Assembly: GCA_947095535.1 (NCBI GenBank)
Contig: OX352773.1
Location: forward strand, 270,808,515-270,872,514
Length of the DNA stretch: 64,000 nucleotides
Source of the DNA: Poecilobothrus nobilitatus
Lineage: Eukaryota > Arthropoda > Insecta > Diptera > Dolichopodidae
Reading direction: 5' to 3'
A program made the position numbers and the translations under genes. The notes under the pieces are model-generated. The model ran no database searches. It saw nothing but the letters and a program-made list of their open reading frames with translations, and was not told the origin of the DNA. Below, piece by piece: positions 1-11,600 of the stretch (position 1 is the stretch's first letter; each line of letters begins with the position of its first letter).

Positions 1-1264
1 TTACCACATTTTTGTATTGTATAATTGCGAGTTCCAATCAAACAGCATTTTAGTACCATAGTTTTAGTTTAATATATTCTTCGCTTAAAAAGGGATACAG
101 ATGTTTAAGAACTTAAAGTCGCAAACAACTCTTAAAGGATTTGTATGCAGTCATCTATACTATCTTTGGAGGATTACAAGCAGACAATAAAAAAATTTAA
201 ATATAACATCAGAGTTCTAACGTGAACAATGTTACTATACAATTTTTTGTGCCAATAAACGAATTAATAGTTCAATTTTTATGCTAACAAACTAAAAATA
301 GCGCAAATTAAAAAAAAATTCCTCACTTCTTTCTTACAAAAGGAACAAATTTTAACAAACATCTGTCAAAATGACATTAGTATAAATATTAATATTAGAA
401 TTAATAATATTTTATTTTTTAAAATTAACATTTAATAAAAATTTTAAAATAAAATCAAATTCTGTATATAGAAAACAAATTAGTAAGTACTAGGACGTTA
501 TTTTTAAAAAGTTATCGAATAAAAGTTGTTAAATTATTTAACTTAAAAAAAATAAATCAAAAGCTAATAACTAAACTTGAGATTGATTTAAAAAAAAAAA
601 ACAATGTAATGTACAACGACGTACGCACGACTGTCGTAGTAGACAATTGATCTAAATTAAAAGTGATTTTAAACACCATTAAATTGCAATTTTTTTATTT
701 TTACCATTCATTCTTGAAATTTTGGCTTTTGATTTTAAAAAGGTTTCTATAAAAATTACCTTTATCTATAATTTCTATATTAATTGAATACTAATAAACT
801 TTAATTATCACTGTATTGTTAATTATTATAATAATAAAACAAAATTTTGCCAACTAAAAAAGGAGACAAAGGTAACTAATTGTTCTAATTGTAATTCTAA
901 TTAATTTAACAATTTTTAGTTAAATAGTAAAAAAAAAACAACTAATATTTAAATTCGTATCATTCTATGTATACTATACTTACGAATACCTATATGTATT
1001 TTAAATTTTAACTGAATTAAATATTTTACAAAACACCCCCAATACTTCAACTCGTTACTTTTTAATTTTTGAATAGGTATTCAATAATTTCTTTCTTTTT
1101 TCAACTGGATTAATTACTTTAAAAGTAAAATAGCACGTTAAATGACAAACCAATTTTAATTAACATTATGTTTCATATTCAATTATTACGTACAAAAGTT
1201 AAGGTTTAAAATATGACACTTGGAATTTTTGAAATAAGTAACCAAAATGAATTATGACGTAAAT
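1..1264. other. AT-rich spacer, no gene seen
   Basis: Low-complexity A/T-rich DNA with many homopolymer runs. I find no open frame, splice-flanked segment, tRNA or recognisable repeat. Confidence 0.7.
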
Positions 1265-1405
1265 AACCGAATCTAATGTCAATAGCAAAAAAAAAAAAGT
1301 GTGTCACGTGTTTTGTGTTATTTTTGTTAGAAAAAAAGAAAACCGAGTTTAATGTAAAAAGAAAAAAGTGTGTTACGTGTTTTGTGGAATTTTTGTTAGA
1401 AAAAG
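1265..1405 (+). repeat. two-copy tandem duplication (~70-76 bp unit)
   Basis: Two adjacent units both run AACCGA..TAATGT..poly-A..GTGTGT(C/T)ACGTGTTTTGTG..ATTTTTGTTAGAAAAA. The GTGT(C/T)ACGTG anchors lie at 1301 and 1370. The first unit holds an E-box CACGTG and the second has TACGTG. The repeat keeps frames open on both strands (for example 1276-1491 +), but the predicted peptides are lysine/phenylalanine-rich repeats and I do not regard them as genes. It abuts the truncated start of E1. Confidence 0.8.
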
Positions 1406-1407
1406 GA

Positions 1408-2465
1408 GTATGTATGTTCATAGTCAGTTGCTCTGTTTATAATATTATTTTATATTATTATTTTAATTTTTCAGTACATATTTTAAAATAATTTGGGTGA
1501 GTTTTATCATTTCTAGAATTATGGTTTATACATTTATATTCAAAGTATATGTTTATACATTCTTCAAAAGCAGATTCTAACCTTCCACTTAACGATTATC
1601 AATCCAAAACTTTTCCAAATATGCTATAGTACAATTTACTAAGCTATACAAATGTATATTAATTTATACTAAACTTACTACAAACTACCAAATATAATTA
1701 ATATGCATTATATGTGTATACATAATTATATGTTGCCATACATTGCAATATTTCTTTAAAAACATTTCTTTATAGAATAATTTAATTCTTATAAATTCAA
1801 CAAAATACGTATATATACGCCGCTATATACATATATATATATGTATATGTCAATATATCTAGTTATTATATTACATTCATTCATCAGTGACATAAACAAT
1901 ATTAATATGTAAATAAACATGATATATATTTATTTATTTATATACAGGTACCGTGGTACATAAATGTGCCAGGTAGCTATAACGCCTGTTTTCTGGTAGG
2001 AATGTGGGGTGTACTAGATATTATGATATATAAAGTATGTGTTTCAAAATAAGGAATATTCAGTTTCTGACCCCTTACAGCTTTTAAACGATAAAAGCTT
2101 CTAAATGACCCCTTACAGCTTTTAAACGAGGACGATAGAAAAATATTTTCTGAAATAACTCACATTTCAAAGATCTAACTTCTGTCAAAATTTTAAGTTT
2201 CTAACTTAAACCGTTTAGAAGATAGAAGGGTTAAAGAATTTTGCAATAATTCATTTTCGCATAACGGTAAATTAAGACACCGTATGGCACGAGTATATTT
2301 TTATTATATACATATGTATTTGTAAAGCTCATAACTGCAGCTATCGTCTGGCATTTTCAAATTGAAGATATACCATATAGAACTTATAAAAATTTAAATA
2401 TAGAGCTTTTTCGAGGTGCGCGATCAAGAGAATAAAATGAAATCGTATTATAGAGCTCATATTAC
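1408..2465 (+). mobile_element. E1: truncated DINE/mini-me-like element with foreign filler
   Basis: From the AATTTGGGTGA(G/A)TTTTAT motif near 1490 onward the sequence parallels E7 (51530 onward): the same CAAAAGCAGATTCTAACCTT segment, ACGATTATCAATCCAAAAC, then after a gap the GACCCCTTACAGCT block, AAGATCTAAC, and CGGTAAATTAAGACACCGTATG. The first ~80 bases align only loosely with E4. The distal third, with (GTCC)n and the ACGGGTATAAA end, is missing, so the copy is dead-ended near 2465. Between about 1946 and 2035, roughly 260 bases of the family core are replaced by about 90 bases of unrelated, GC-richer sequence starting GGTACCGTGGTAC. No coding capacity. Family membership is seen directly; the Helentron/DINE assignment is inferred from termini of the other copies. 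Confidence 0.8.
2068..2129 (+). repeat. 38-bp-spaced internal duplication in E1
   Basis: A 24-bp block beginning TGACCCCTTACAGC occurs at 2068-2091 and again at 2106-2129. The same block is duplicated in E2 with a different spacing of 41 bp. Confidence 0.9.
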
Positions 2466-3587
2466 GAACTTCAACAAAGAAGCATATGGCAACTATTAAA
2501 ATCAAATGGGAAATTCAAATGAAAATGATGCATAAAACTAATATTTATGTATGTAGGTATATAGATAAAAACTAATCCAATAGAGAAAATAGTAGAGAAA
2601 CTTGAAAATTGCGTTTTAGTAGCAAACTAATAATAATATGAGGAATTGTACAAAAGAAATCTCTATTTATATTATAATATATGCTTTTACTTCTTTAATC
2701 TTTATAAATGTGGGTCATGGAGCCATTATGACTTTTATCATATTAAACTGAATTAGATCACTACCGAAAATTAGTGTTTTAAAACGTTTTCTGCCAATTA
2801 TCTTTTTAACTTTTATATCATGTTCTAAAATGGTTGAACTCTAATAAATAGTTTTGTTAATCCTTATTCCTTATATCCAATTTTTATATAATCTATTCTC
2901 ATATTATTTAAAAATTTATCGAGAAATTGTATTATGGTGTTATACATACATACATATATTACATTAAAAATATTATATACAATTCTGTATATACATACAA
3001 AAATATCCAAACATATGAGATGACACCATAACGACTTATTACTTTAGCATATAAACTGATCTCAGTTTTTTAACTATATGTCTTTAAGTCTTTTTTTTTT
3101 AAACGATACCACAAAATAGAAGATATTTTTGTTTGTGTTTATGATATTTCCGTTAAATTCAAGAAAAAAAAAAATTAAAAGAAACCAAATTAAAATTTGT
3201 TTGTAAAATATAAAAATATATGAAATATTAAAATGTATAATAAAACTCTATTTGTTAAATAAACAAGTTTAGTTTTATTTAAATTCAGAAATATTTTTTT
3301 TTTTTTATAAATAATATTATATATTAATAATAATTATAATAGCCATAATAATAAAAAAAAAAAAATCATAAGTGATAATAACAAAAAAAAAAAAAAAACA
3401 AAAATGTAATAAAAGAACTAAAGACTTCAGTCATAAAGAAATTTTCAAGAAATATAAGGTAGTATCATCCGTATAATAGTAATGATAAAATAGAGTTTAC
3501 ATTTAAAATTCTTTTCTTTTGCTTATTTCATTTTTATTTATTTTTTTTTGTTTCATTTTTATTATTTTTGTATTTTTGATAGTTTCA
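2466..3587. other. AT-rich spacer, no gene seen
   Basis: Contains A/T homopolymers, short TACATA runs and small low-complexity frames only. The frame open at 3519-3704 runs into the end of E2 and is a by-product of that element. Confidence 0.65.
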
Positions 3588-3718
3588 TTATACCCGTACG
3601 ATAGGATCGGGTATAATAAAATTACTCCTCCGTTTGTAACACCTCGAAATAAGCGAGCTAGATATACCTTCAAAGGTATGGATCGGATCAGAAAAAAATT
3701 CTAAGACTTTTGAGCCAT

Positions 3719-3745
3719 GTCCGTCCGTCCGTCCGTCCGTCCGTC
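3719..3745 (+). repeat. (GTCC)n proto-microsatellite
   Basis: Six to seven GTCC units inside E2. The matching GGAC tract in E7 has the same length, while E6 has a shorter tract and E4 has almost none. GTCY tracts at this position are a hallmark of dipteran mini-me elements. Confidence 0.95.
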
Positions 3746-4273
3746 AGCACGCTAACTCAAAAACTAAGAAAGCTAGAATCTTGAAATTTACACAAAATAT
3801 TCTTGGAGTAATTTGTAGGTTCCCTATTTTTTTTGGTTGAGTTTGGACCAAACCTTAAGGTAGCTCTCGAACACCTAACTTTTAGATCCCCACATTTTTT
3901 TTGAAATAGAGCTATGAAATTTTAACTGCTGATAGATCTCACAAAAATATTAATTTTATTTTTTGTAACTTTTTTTTGTAGCCCCACCCGTTACGGAGCT
4001 ACAGCTCCCCAAAGGTTCAAAAAAGCTCTATATTTAAATTGTTATAGCACAAGTTGTATAAGGTATATCTTCATTTTGAAAACACCAAACGATTACTACT
4101 TTCATTAGCTTTAAAAATATATATACAATAAATATATATTTGTGGCATACGGTGTCTTAATTTACCGTTATGCGAAACTCAAATTTTGCAAAATCCTTTA
4201 ACCCTTCTATTTTCTAAACGGTTAAAGTTGGAAACTTGAAATTTTGACAGAAGTTAGATCTTTGAAAATTAAA

Positions 4274-4343
4274 TTTGTATCACCCCCCGTTTAGGAGCTG
4301 TATCAGAAATTTTTTTTGTATCACCCCCCGTTTAGGAGCTGTA
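4274..4343 (-). repeat. 41-bp-spaced internal duplication in E2
   Basis: The block ending CCCCCCGTTTAGGAGCTGTA occurs twice, at 4274-4302 and 4315-4343. It is single-copy in E7 but also duplicated, with other spacing, in E1. Confidence 0.9.
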
Positions 4344-5155
4344 AGGGGTCAAAAACACCTGTTAAAATTTTTTTGAAGTAATACACAAAAATTAAAGCTT
4401 CAACATTATACTTTTATTTCTGTCAACAACTTTTTTTAATAATATAGGGTTACTTTATAATTGACGAAAGTGTTACTTGATTTTTTCAAATTTTCTAACA
4501 AATTTCTTTAACGAATTTTTTCCATTTTGTTTTACTCGATAATTTGAAATTGTTGAGGATATAATGCGTAGTACATAAAAATGTAATTAAATAAACAACA
4601 TAACGGTTGCTTGAAGAATTTTTATTTATATGATATTGATATATATATACATACTTATATAATATCATGTTTATTTACATATCGTATATGTCACTAGTGA
4701 ATGAATGATAAGAGTATATATGTATATTATATAGCGCCGTATTTACATACATATATGTATTTTATTGTACTTATAGAAATTATTCTGTCAATGGAATATT
4801 TAAATATAATAGGTATAATATTTAAAATTATATTTACTATTTTGTACTAAGTAAATTTAATATACATTTACCGCTTAGTATTAAATGGTACTATAGAATA
4901 TTTGAAAAAGTTTTGGATTGATAATCGTTATGTGGAAGGTTAAAATCTGCTTTTGAAGAATGTATAAACATATAGTTTGAATATATGTACAACCCATAAT
5001 TCTAGAAATTATAAAATTCACCCAAATTATTTTAAAATACTAAAATATTTAAAAAATAATACTGTAAGCAAACTGACAAGCTGTGAACATACTAACGGTT
5101 CCTACGGGTATCTAAGAGTTGACAAAGTCAACTGTATTCCTCGTTTTTGTAACAT

Positions 5156-7246
5156 ATGTACATATATATATATTATAAAGATTCCCTACTCTATGTCGTT
5201 TTAATATAAAAATAATACTTCAAAAATTATTTTAATTTTTTGATCTGAATAAAAAAGAAAAATTTTGGCTTAAAACAACTTTTTTATTTATTTACTTGTT
5301 TAAATCTTGATTACAAGATTTAGCTGTTTCTTTTTTCAACTTTAATATATATATAAGTTTTATGGCCATTTATATAACAAAAATGTTACCATAAGATATT
5401 TTAAAAGTTCTAAATATATCTATGTACTTTCCTAACATTATTATTTTACAGTTCAAATTTAATTTAATTTTATTTTATTAAAGTTATATCCCATTTGCAT
5501 TAAAATTAACACAAACTAAAGCATTTATGTGTAAAACATTTTGTTCATTATTCTAAAATATCCAAATTCATAACATTTGTTTGTTAAAATGGTATGAATT
5601 TTAACAACAAATGGTATAAATTCAAAGTAGAAAATGATAACTTAAATCACATAAAATATTTTTTTATGACCTCAACCTCAACATTAATAATTTTAATAAC
5701 TACAAATTACTTTTTATAATATTGGTCCCCCTTTTATTCTTTTCTTCAATAAAAACAGTGCGTATTTTTCACCAAATTAAAAAAAAATTCTAAATCATTC
5801 TTTATAATTTTTTTTTATTTATAATGTTTTTTTTTTTAACTGACATCTGTTTAGTATACCGACATCTGTAAGATATGTACACACATTATCCTGACAAAAT
5901 TCAGGATAATGCAAAATTATAGTTTATAGACGCAGGTTGCGTTTATCAACTGAATGGTTCAAAATTGTATTTAAAGTGAATGAAAAATAAAAAATGCAAA
6001 ATCTATAATTCTTTAAATAAATTTCATTTGAATTTTATAAAAATTTCAGATAACAATTTAAAATTGTTGTTGAATTTAAATTTTTATTTAAAATTAAAAA
6101 TTTAGATAAAATAACATTTTTAATAAAAAATAGAAACTATTGAATTTTTTTGTTCAAATTGTCCTGATGAAGGTATGGTTTATTGATTGCAAGTTTATAT
6201 ATTATTATTCAAAGATTTTCATTAGATATAGATTTAGATTTTCATTATTTTCATTTATTTTCATTATTATTTGATATCAAACTTATTGAATTACCTTTTA
6301 ACAAAATATTTAGATATTACAAAATACATTATTTTCCATAAAAAATTTTTATTCAAATTAAATTATCCCTTACCTAATAGAACTTTATGTAATTTTTTTT
6401 TTCTAGAAATTCATATGGGAGCAATGAAAAATTTCACTTGCATATAAATTAATTCGTTTGAAAATTCGAAAGCATTTGCAAAAATTAAACTAATATTGGA
6501 AAGAAATTTCCTCAAGAGTAAAATATTATCACATTAAAAATAAAAAATATTACTTTAAAAATTTATTACATTTGTAGATAAAATATGGTCAATAATTTAA
6601 AGTTTAAAATGTAAAATTTTAAAGTTTTTTTTTTTAATTATAGAAAATTTTTCATTTCAACAGAAAAAAATTCTAAGAAATCCAATTAACGATTCAGCGC
6701 TTAATTCAATTATTTTAAAATATGTAGGTATTACCCTATATACTAATGAAACATTCGGCTAAAGTCAATATTGAAAACAAAAATTTTAATAATGTAATTA
6801 TAACTTACTAGGTAAACCTGGCATAGCATACGCCAGTCTGATAATCTAGAAATAATATTGGTTAATAATTCTGGTATCTTCGTAATCTAGAAAAATATTG
6901 GTTTTTTGTCACTTAACTTTTTAATGAAATAAAAAGAAATATTATTCTGCTCTAATATAGGTTTTATTTATCTTAAAAACATTTTTTGAGAACTATGTTC
7001 CCTTCATCAGTAAGAATACTTAACTTTTTACAATAAGAATAAATTCGTATAAAATTCCTATTTTTTAAGTGAAATGTCAAAATTCAATACTTTTGTATGC
7101 GAGGGTTTTCATAATTAATTATTTTTCATATGGAAATGTGAAAATTTAATTTTTTTCAATGAAATTGGAATGTGTGTGGGCATACTGTAAGTATTAATAT
7201 TTGGATTCAAAATCAGGATATTCCCCTTTTTCCGTTTATTAATATC
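5156..7246. other. AT-rich spacer with one short hairpin
   Basis: No gene seen. Besides the hairpin at 5884-5911 there is a two-copy motif TAATCTAGAAA(T)AATATTGGTT at 6842 and 6883. Confidence 0.6.
5884..5911. repeat. perfect 11-bp inverted repeat
   Basis: CATTATCCTGA and TCAGGATAATG flank a 6-nt loop. No terminator or miRNA context is visible; function unknown. Confidence 0.85.
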
Positions 7247-7281
7247 CATATATGTATGTCTCTGCGAGACATACATATATG
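7247..7281. repeat. perfect 16-bp hairpin, 3-nt loop
   Basis: The arm starting CATATATGTATGTCTC at 7247 is exactly complementary to the arm ending at 7281, with loop TGC. It sits directly upstream of the GGGATTTTGATTTT minisatellite. Confidence 0.95.
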
Positions 7282-7290
7282 TCTACGTTT

Positions 7291-7402
7291 TCAAATTTCG
7301 GAATTTTAATTTTGGCAATTCCGAGATTTTGATTTTCGGGATTTTGATTTTTCAAAATTTTGTAATTTCGGGATTTTGAATTTGGGATTTTGATTTTGAG
7401 GA
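7291..7402. repeat. degenerate GGGATTTTGATTTT minisatellite
   Basis: Five to six imperfect units of (G)GGATTTTGATTTT/C, with variants CGAGATTTTGATTTT, CGGGATTTTGATTTT and TGGGATTTTGATTTT. The repeat produces an open minus-strand frame (7239-7424) of NQNPENQNL-like peptide, which I treat as a repeat artefact and not a gene. Confidence 0.85.
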
Positions 7403-7539
7403 TTACGTACTTACAAATTTTCAATTTTTTTTATTCTTTTTTTCTGTTATGTGCAGTATTAGTTTTTGCTATGAAAAATGTTATTGTGGCAAACTTTTGT
7501 TGCAAACAACGGCATAACAGATATTTTAAGTTTAAAATA

Positions 7540-7802
7540 ATTTTTAAACCGAAGGATTGCAGATTCAAATCCTGCACAGGTAGCAAGTTTTATTAATTGA
7601 AAACAAATTCCCCTTGCTACCAAATATAGAGTAAATACATAGTATATAATATAAACAAAATAAATAATATTAGTGTATAATTTAATAATAGTATTCGACC
7701 TATAATGGCCTTACTAGCCGATGGTTTTGTAATATTGCAATATCCTATGTGATTTGTAATATGTATTAATATAAATAAATAAATAATAAATAAATAAATA
7801 AT
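7540..7802 (+). mobile_element. probable degraded tRNA-derived SINE
   Basis: At 7559-7577 the sequence TGCAGATTCAAATCCTGCA is a T-arm-like stem-loop with a near-consensus Pol III box B (GATTCAAATCC). No convincing box A is left upstream. Downstream come a perfect 9-bp inverted repeat (GGTAGCAAG 7579-7587 / CTTGCTACC 7613-7621) and, from about 7772, a tail of AAATA/TAAA repeats as in LINE-mobilised SINEs. I see no clear target-site duplication. It could also be a decayed tRNA fragment. Confidence 0.4.
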
Positions 7803-8545
7803 TTTTAATTATATAGATCTGGTTATTCTAAGTTTAAAATGTTATATATATTTTATACATTATAATTTTGCTTATTTTATTTCGAAATATTTGTGACAAT
7901 ATTCTATCTTTTAGTCTTTCTTTAACTATTAATTCTTAAAATTATACAATAAGCCCATAGAATTCATAAATAATTAAATTTTTTATATTCTTATTTATTT
8001 TTCACTTTTTTGTTAAATATCCCATTGAAAGTCTTATGTAACTTGTAATTTTTCTTTTTATGACCAAAGAACCTCTAAAAAAAACATTTCATCGTATACA
8101 TAACATATCCATAAATAGTATCTATCAGATATATAGATAAGATATATGTATATTTCAATTTGCATACATACATATTATGTACACGTATATACATATATCA
8201 ATATATACAATCATATACATTATATTTTTTGCAAATTGAAAAAAAATAAAGCAGAATATCAAAACGAAAACCCTCATATGTCGGTACATGTACATGTTAG
8301 TATGTATATATAGAATTCGAATAAAAATAGAAAAGAAATATAAAAAAAAAAAAATAAGACAAAGAAATCCCTTATCTGATGAGCTAAATCTAAATCTGAA
8401 GAATTTTACATATTATGAATATCTAAAGAAAACAATTTTTTTTATTTTAATTCAGAGAACACCGGGTTGTACTGTTTCATTTTATCTTTGGATCAGTGAT
8501 ATTTTGGGTTAAAATAATTTTTATTTTAATTAAAAAATGTCAGTC
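7803..8545. other. AT-rich spacer, no gene seen
   Basis: Contains TACATA/TATG runs and A/T homopolymers. The small open frame at 8288-8512 is compositionally low-complexity. Confidence 0.6.
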
Positions 8546-8569
8546 TAACTTTTCCTTTTTTATGTGCAG

Positions 8570-8609
8570 ACGATGTGGAAATGAAAAGTATGCAGTGAAT
8601 CCATTTTAA
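8570..8609 (+). other. possible terminal exon behind a strong splice acceptor
   Basis: A pyrimidine tract at 8548-8560 leads to TATGTGCAG ending at 8569, a good fly 3' splice site. The downstream sequence is less AT-biased than its surroundings and can be read as xDVEMKSMQ-stop (stop 8596-8598) or RCGNEKYAVNPF-stop (stop 8607-8609), depending on phase. I do not recognise either peptide. No partner donor can be assigned from sequence alone, so it may be a chance acceptor in a pyrimidine-rich intron. Confidence 0.25.
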
Positions 8610-11600
8610 CCGGCTTTTGTACTTTCAATGTAATTGCAGATCTTACCTCTTATATCTCTTATATACCAAAGATATAATAAAAAATAAATATATAGGTATA
8701 CACAAATATACACAAATAATAAAAATTTGTGTATAATAAAAATAAAAATTATAATGATCAACGGTTGATTCGAGTTATCTACGAATCTTGTTTTTTTTTT
8801 CATTATTAAATTTAATTTTCACGGCCTAATTTTAAAACTAAGTACCTATAAAACCGCTAGAATCTAGAACCTTGTTTATACATATTTACATAGAAATTTT
8901 GCGACTGAAAAAGCATGATTGTAATAATAAATAAATATAAATAGAAAATTTAAAAAATTTCAAGGAACAAGATTAAAAAAAGAAGATTTCGCACCTTTTC
9001 CGTTTGATTCATTTGATTACAGTTGATAAGAGCAAATTGGATATAATACGGATAATACCTAAAAGGCAACATTGTTAAAATTATTACCATAATTTCAACT
9101 GCAATTCTAATTACAATACCAGCTTTACATAAGATTTTTATATAGGTAACTACATTTGGTTTTTTTCTTGTTCAAAGGAATCCCTGTGTGAATTTTTATT
9201 TTTTTGTTTTGTTTTTTTTATTCTATAAGTTTTACTTAAGAGATGTTTATATATGTACACAATACACATATATGTATTTATAATATGCAACATGTGTGTA
9301 TGTATGTAAATCCACATGTAAAATATAAAGAAACTCTGATATAAAAGAAAAAAAAGAATTCAAAGACCCGTGAATTTTTATTTTATGGTTCTAATGGCAA
9401 TAAAAAAATATCTGTTTTTTGTTTTTCTTTTTACAAAAGAAAATTTACAAAAAAAAAAATTGTTGTCCGTGTCCCATGTTCATTGAAAAATTTCAGTTCT
9501 AATTTTATTTTCGTTTCCTTTTGCATTTCGTTTTTTTTTTTCGAATCTTATGAAATGTATGAAAATCGAATTATTTTATGTCTCTACATACGATAGTACA
9601 TATTAAAAATGTATTTTATACATATATGTATGCTCATAAATGTTCATGTAAATATACATATTTTCTAAATTAACATACAGGCAGACATAAAATATACGAG
9701 TGAATAAACGAACAAACAATGCATATGGTGAGTGATTTTAATAAATAAATTGCAGATTTAATACGAGTATATAGGAATGAATACTCGACTTAAAAGTATT
9801 TTTTTTTCTATTATTGTTATTATGAAAGCTTGATTTTTTTTTTCTTTTATTTTGTTTTAAAATTATGATTAAAAAAAAAAATAATACTTAATGACTCTGA
9901 ATGAATGATAAATGCATTTGAAAGTAGTCAATCAATGAGTCAAACAAGTCATGCTATCATTTAATTTAATATAAAACATGAGAACCAAACCAAAAAGCCC
10001 GAATACGAAATCCAATGTTAATTTATTAATTGAAGCGTAGCCAATAACATGAAATACCAACCTTTAAATTATCAAGACGACATAAACAACTTATAAAGAA
10101 AATAAAATGTATATAATAAGTATATATACGTATCTATGTATGTACATATAATACAAAAGATTAGTATTTTATAAGAATTTAAGAATTTGAAAGTCGTTGA
10201 GAAACAAAAAGACAAAGAAATAATCAATATTACTCATATTTGTTGTTAGGTTGAATAATAAATTCATAAATTATTTTTATAAACTAAATTTGAATGAATA
10301 TAAATTTAATTAATAATCATTTAAATAATTTAAGTTACAAAGAAAATAACCTTTCAATTATATGCTATAGCATTTGTAAAATGCTCATAAAAAAAATTAA
10401 AGAATTAAAGGAATTAAAAAGTAATAAAATTATAAAAAAATAATAAATAAAAATATTCAAAAAATTTAATATTTTTTAACAAATAAGTTAAGTTAAATTT
10501 ATAGTTTTTTATAACTATATATTATACATCACGGTATATTATAAATAAGATAAAAATTTTTGTAATAATCAATTAATCTCTGAAAAGATTTAAAATAAAA
10601 AAAAAATTTAAAACGATTTAAACGTCCTAATATTATATTTCTAAAATAATATTTTTACGCTATATTTTTTTCTTTTTAAAACATATTTATGAACAGTTAT
10701 TTTTCTTAAAGAAATATTTTTTTATCACTTTTGGAAGTTCTACAATTCTTTTAACTTTTTTTTCTTTAAAGATTCATTAAGATACCTTTATAAAATACTA
10801 GAAATTTCAATTACCGTTATACGAGTTTCTATAAAATATTTGTTGAAAATATTGTTTCTATACCGAATTTCAAACTACATTTCTAAATAATTAGTTTAAA
10901 TAAAAGGCGCCAGTTATTATAGCTTTTGTTGAAATGCTTCCGGAAAATGATTATTTTCATTTTTTCCATCAAAGACATATAAAATTTAGCAAGTGTTGAT
11001 TTAATGATTAAATAATTTCTAAAGAATAAATTCAGCTACAAATTTTTAAATTTTAAGTTAAACATTTAAAAAAGAATCAATTTTATGATTTTCCGGATTG
11101 GTAATTATTTTCCTAAACAACTGCAGTAATTTTGCATAATGAAACAAAATTGTTCCAATGACATATGTTTAATTTCTTCAGTTTGTCATTGAGAAAAATT
11201 CTGATGCAATTCTTGATATATTTCATTATGATTTTGTATTTCAATCAGTTTACACTTAAATTTTATTATTTTTATTATTTTGTTTATTAAATAAAAATAA
11301 TTTTCTATCAATAATGAATAAATAAATTAAAGTAATAAAACTTTATCGAAATAACGTTGACAACAATTTAAATTACATTCATTTTTATTTTGGCTTCAGT
11401 ATTGTCATTTGCCATTTGACAGATAATCTTACTGACAGTTTTCTCTGATTGCTATAATCGCTTATGCGAAAAAAAATGTAACTTTTCAATGAAACGTGTT
11501 TTCCGTATGCATTTCGATAAAACCTATAATTGATTTCAATTCAATCCGTCAAACCGTTTTTAATTGAAGAGCAAAATATGAAGATGAAAACATCTTTGAA

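Larger units (their letters stand above)
3588..5155 (-). mobile_element. E2: near-complete DINE/mini-me-like element, subfamily A
   Basis: This is the reverse complement of E7 along almost its whole length. The distal end at 3588 reads TATACCCGTACGAT..ATCGGGTATA, a small imperfect palindrome. It is followed by ATTACTCCTCCGTTTGTAAC, CGAGCTAGATATACC and a (GTCC)n tract. The proximal end near 5155 carries TACGGGTATCTAAG, GTTGACAAAGTCAAC and CTCGTTTTT. The ~110-bp distal end is almost identical to E7, which suggests recent activity. Conserved blocks without coding potential, a GTCY proto-microsatellite and subterminal inverted repeats match the known mini-me/DINE-1 (Helentron-derived, non-autonomous) group of Diptera. 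Assignment to that group is my inference; the shared family within the window is direct observation. No transposase or Rep/helicase frame is present. Confidence 0.85.

Noticed and set aside
1276..1491. Open frame on + and a mirror frame on -
   Set aside because: Both are produced by the tandem duplication at 1265-1405 and encode low-complexity K/F repeats.
7239..7424. 61-codon minus-strand frame with repeated NQNPEN-like peptide
   Set aside because: Direct translation of the GGGATTTTGATTTT minisatellite.
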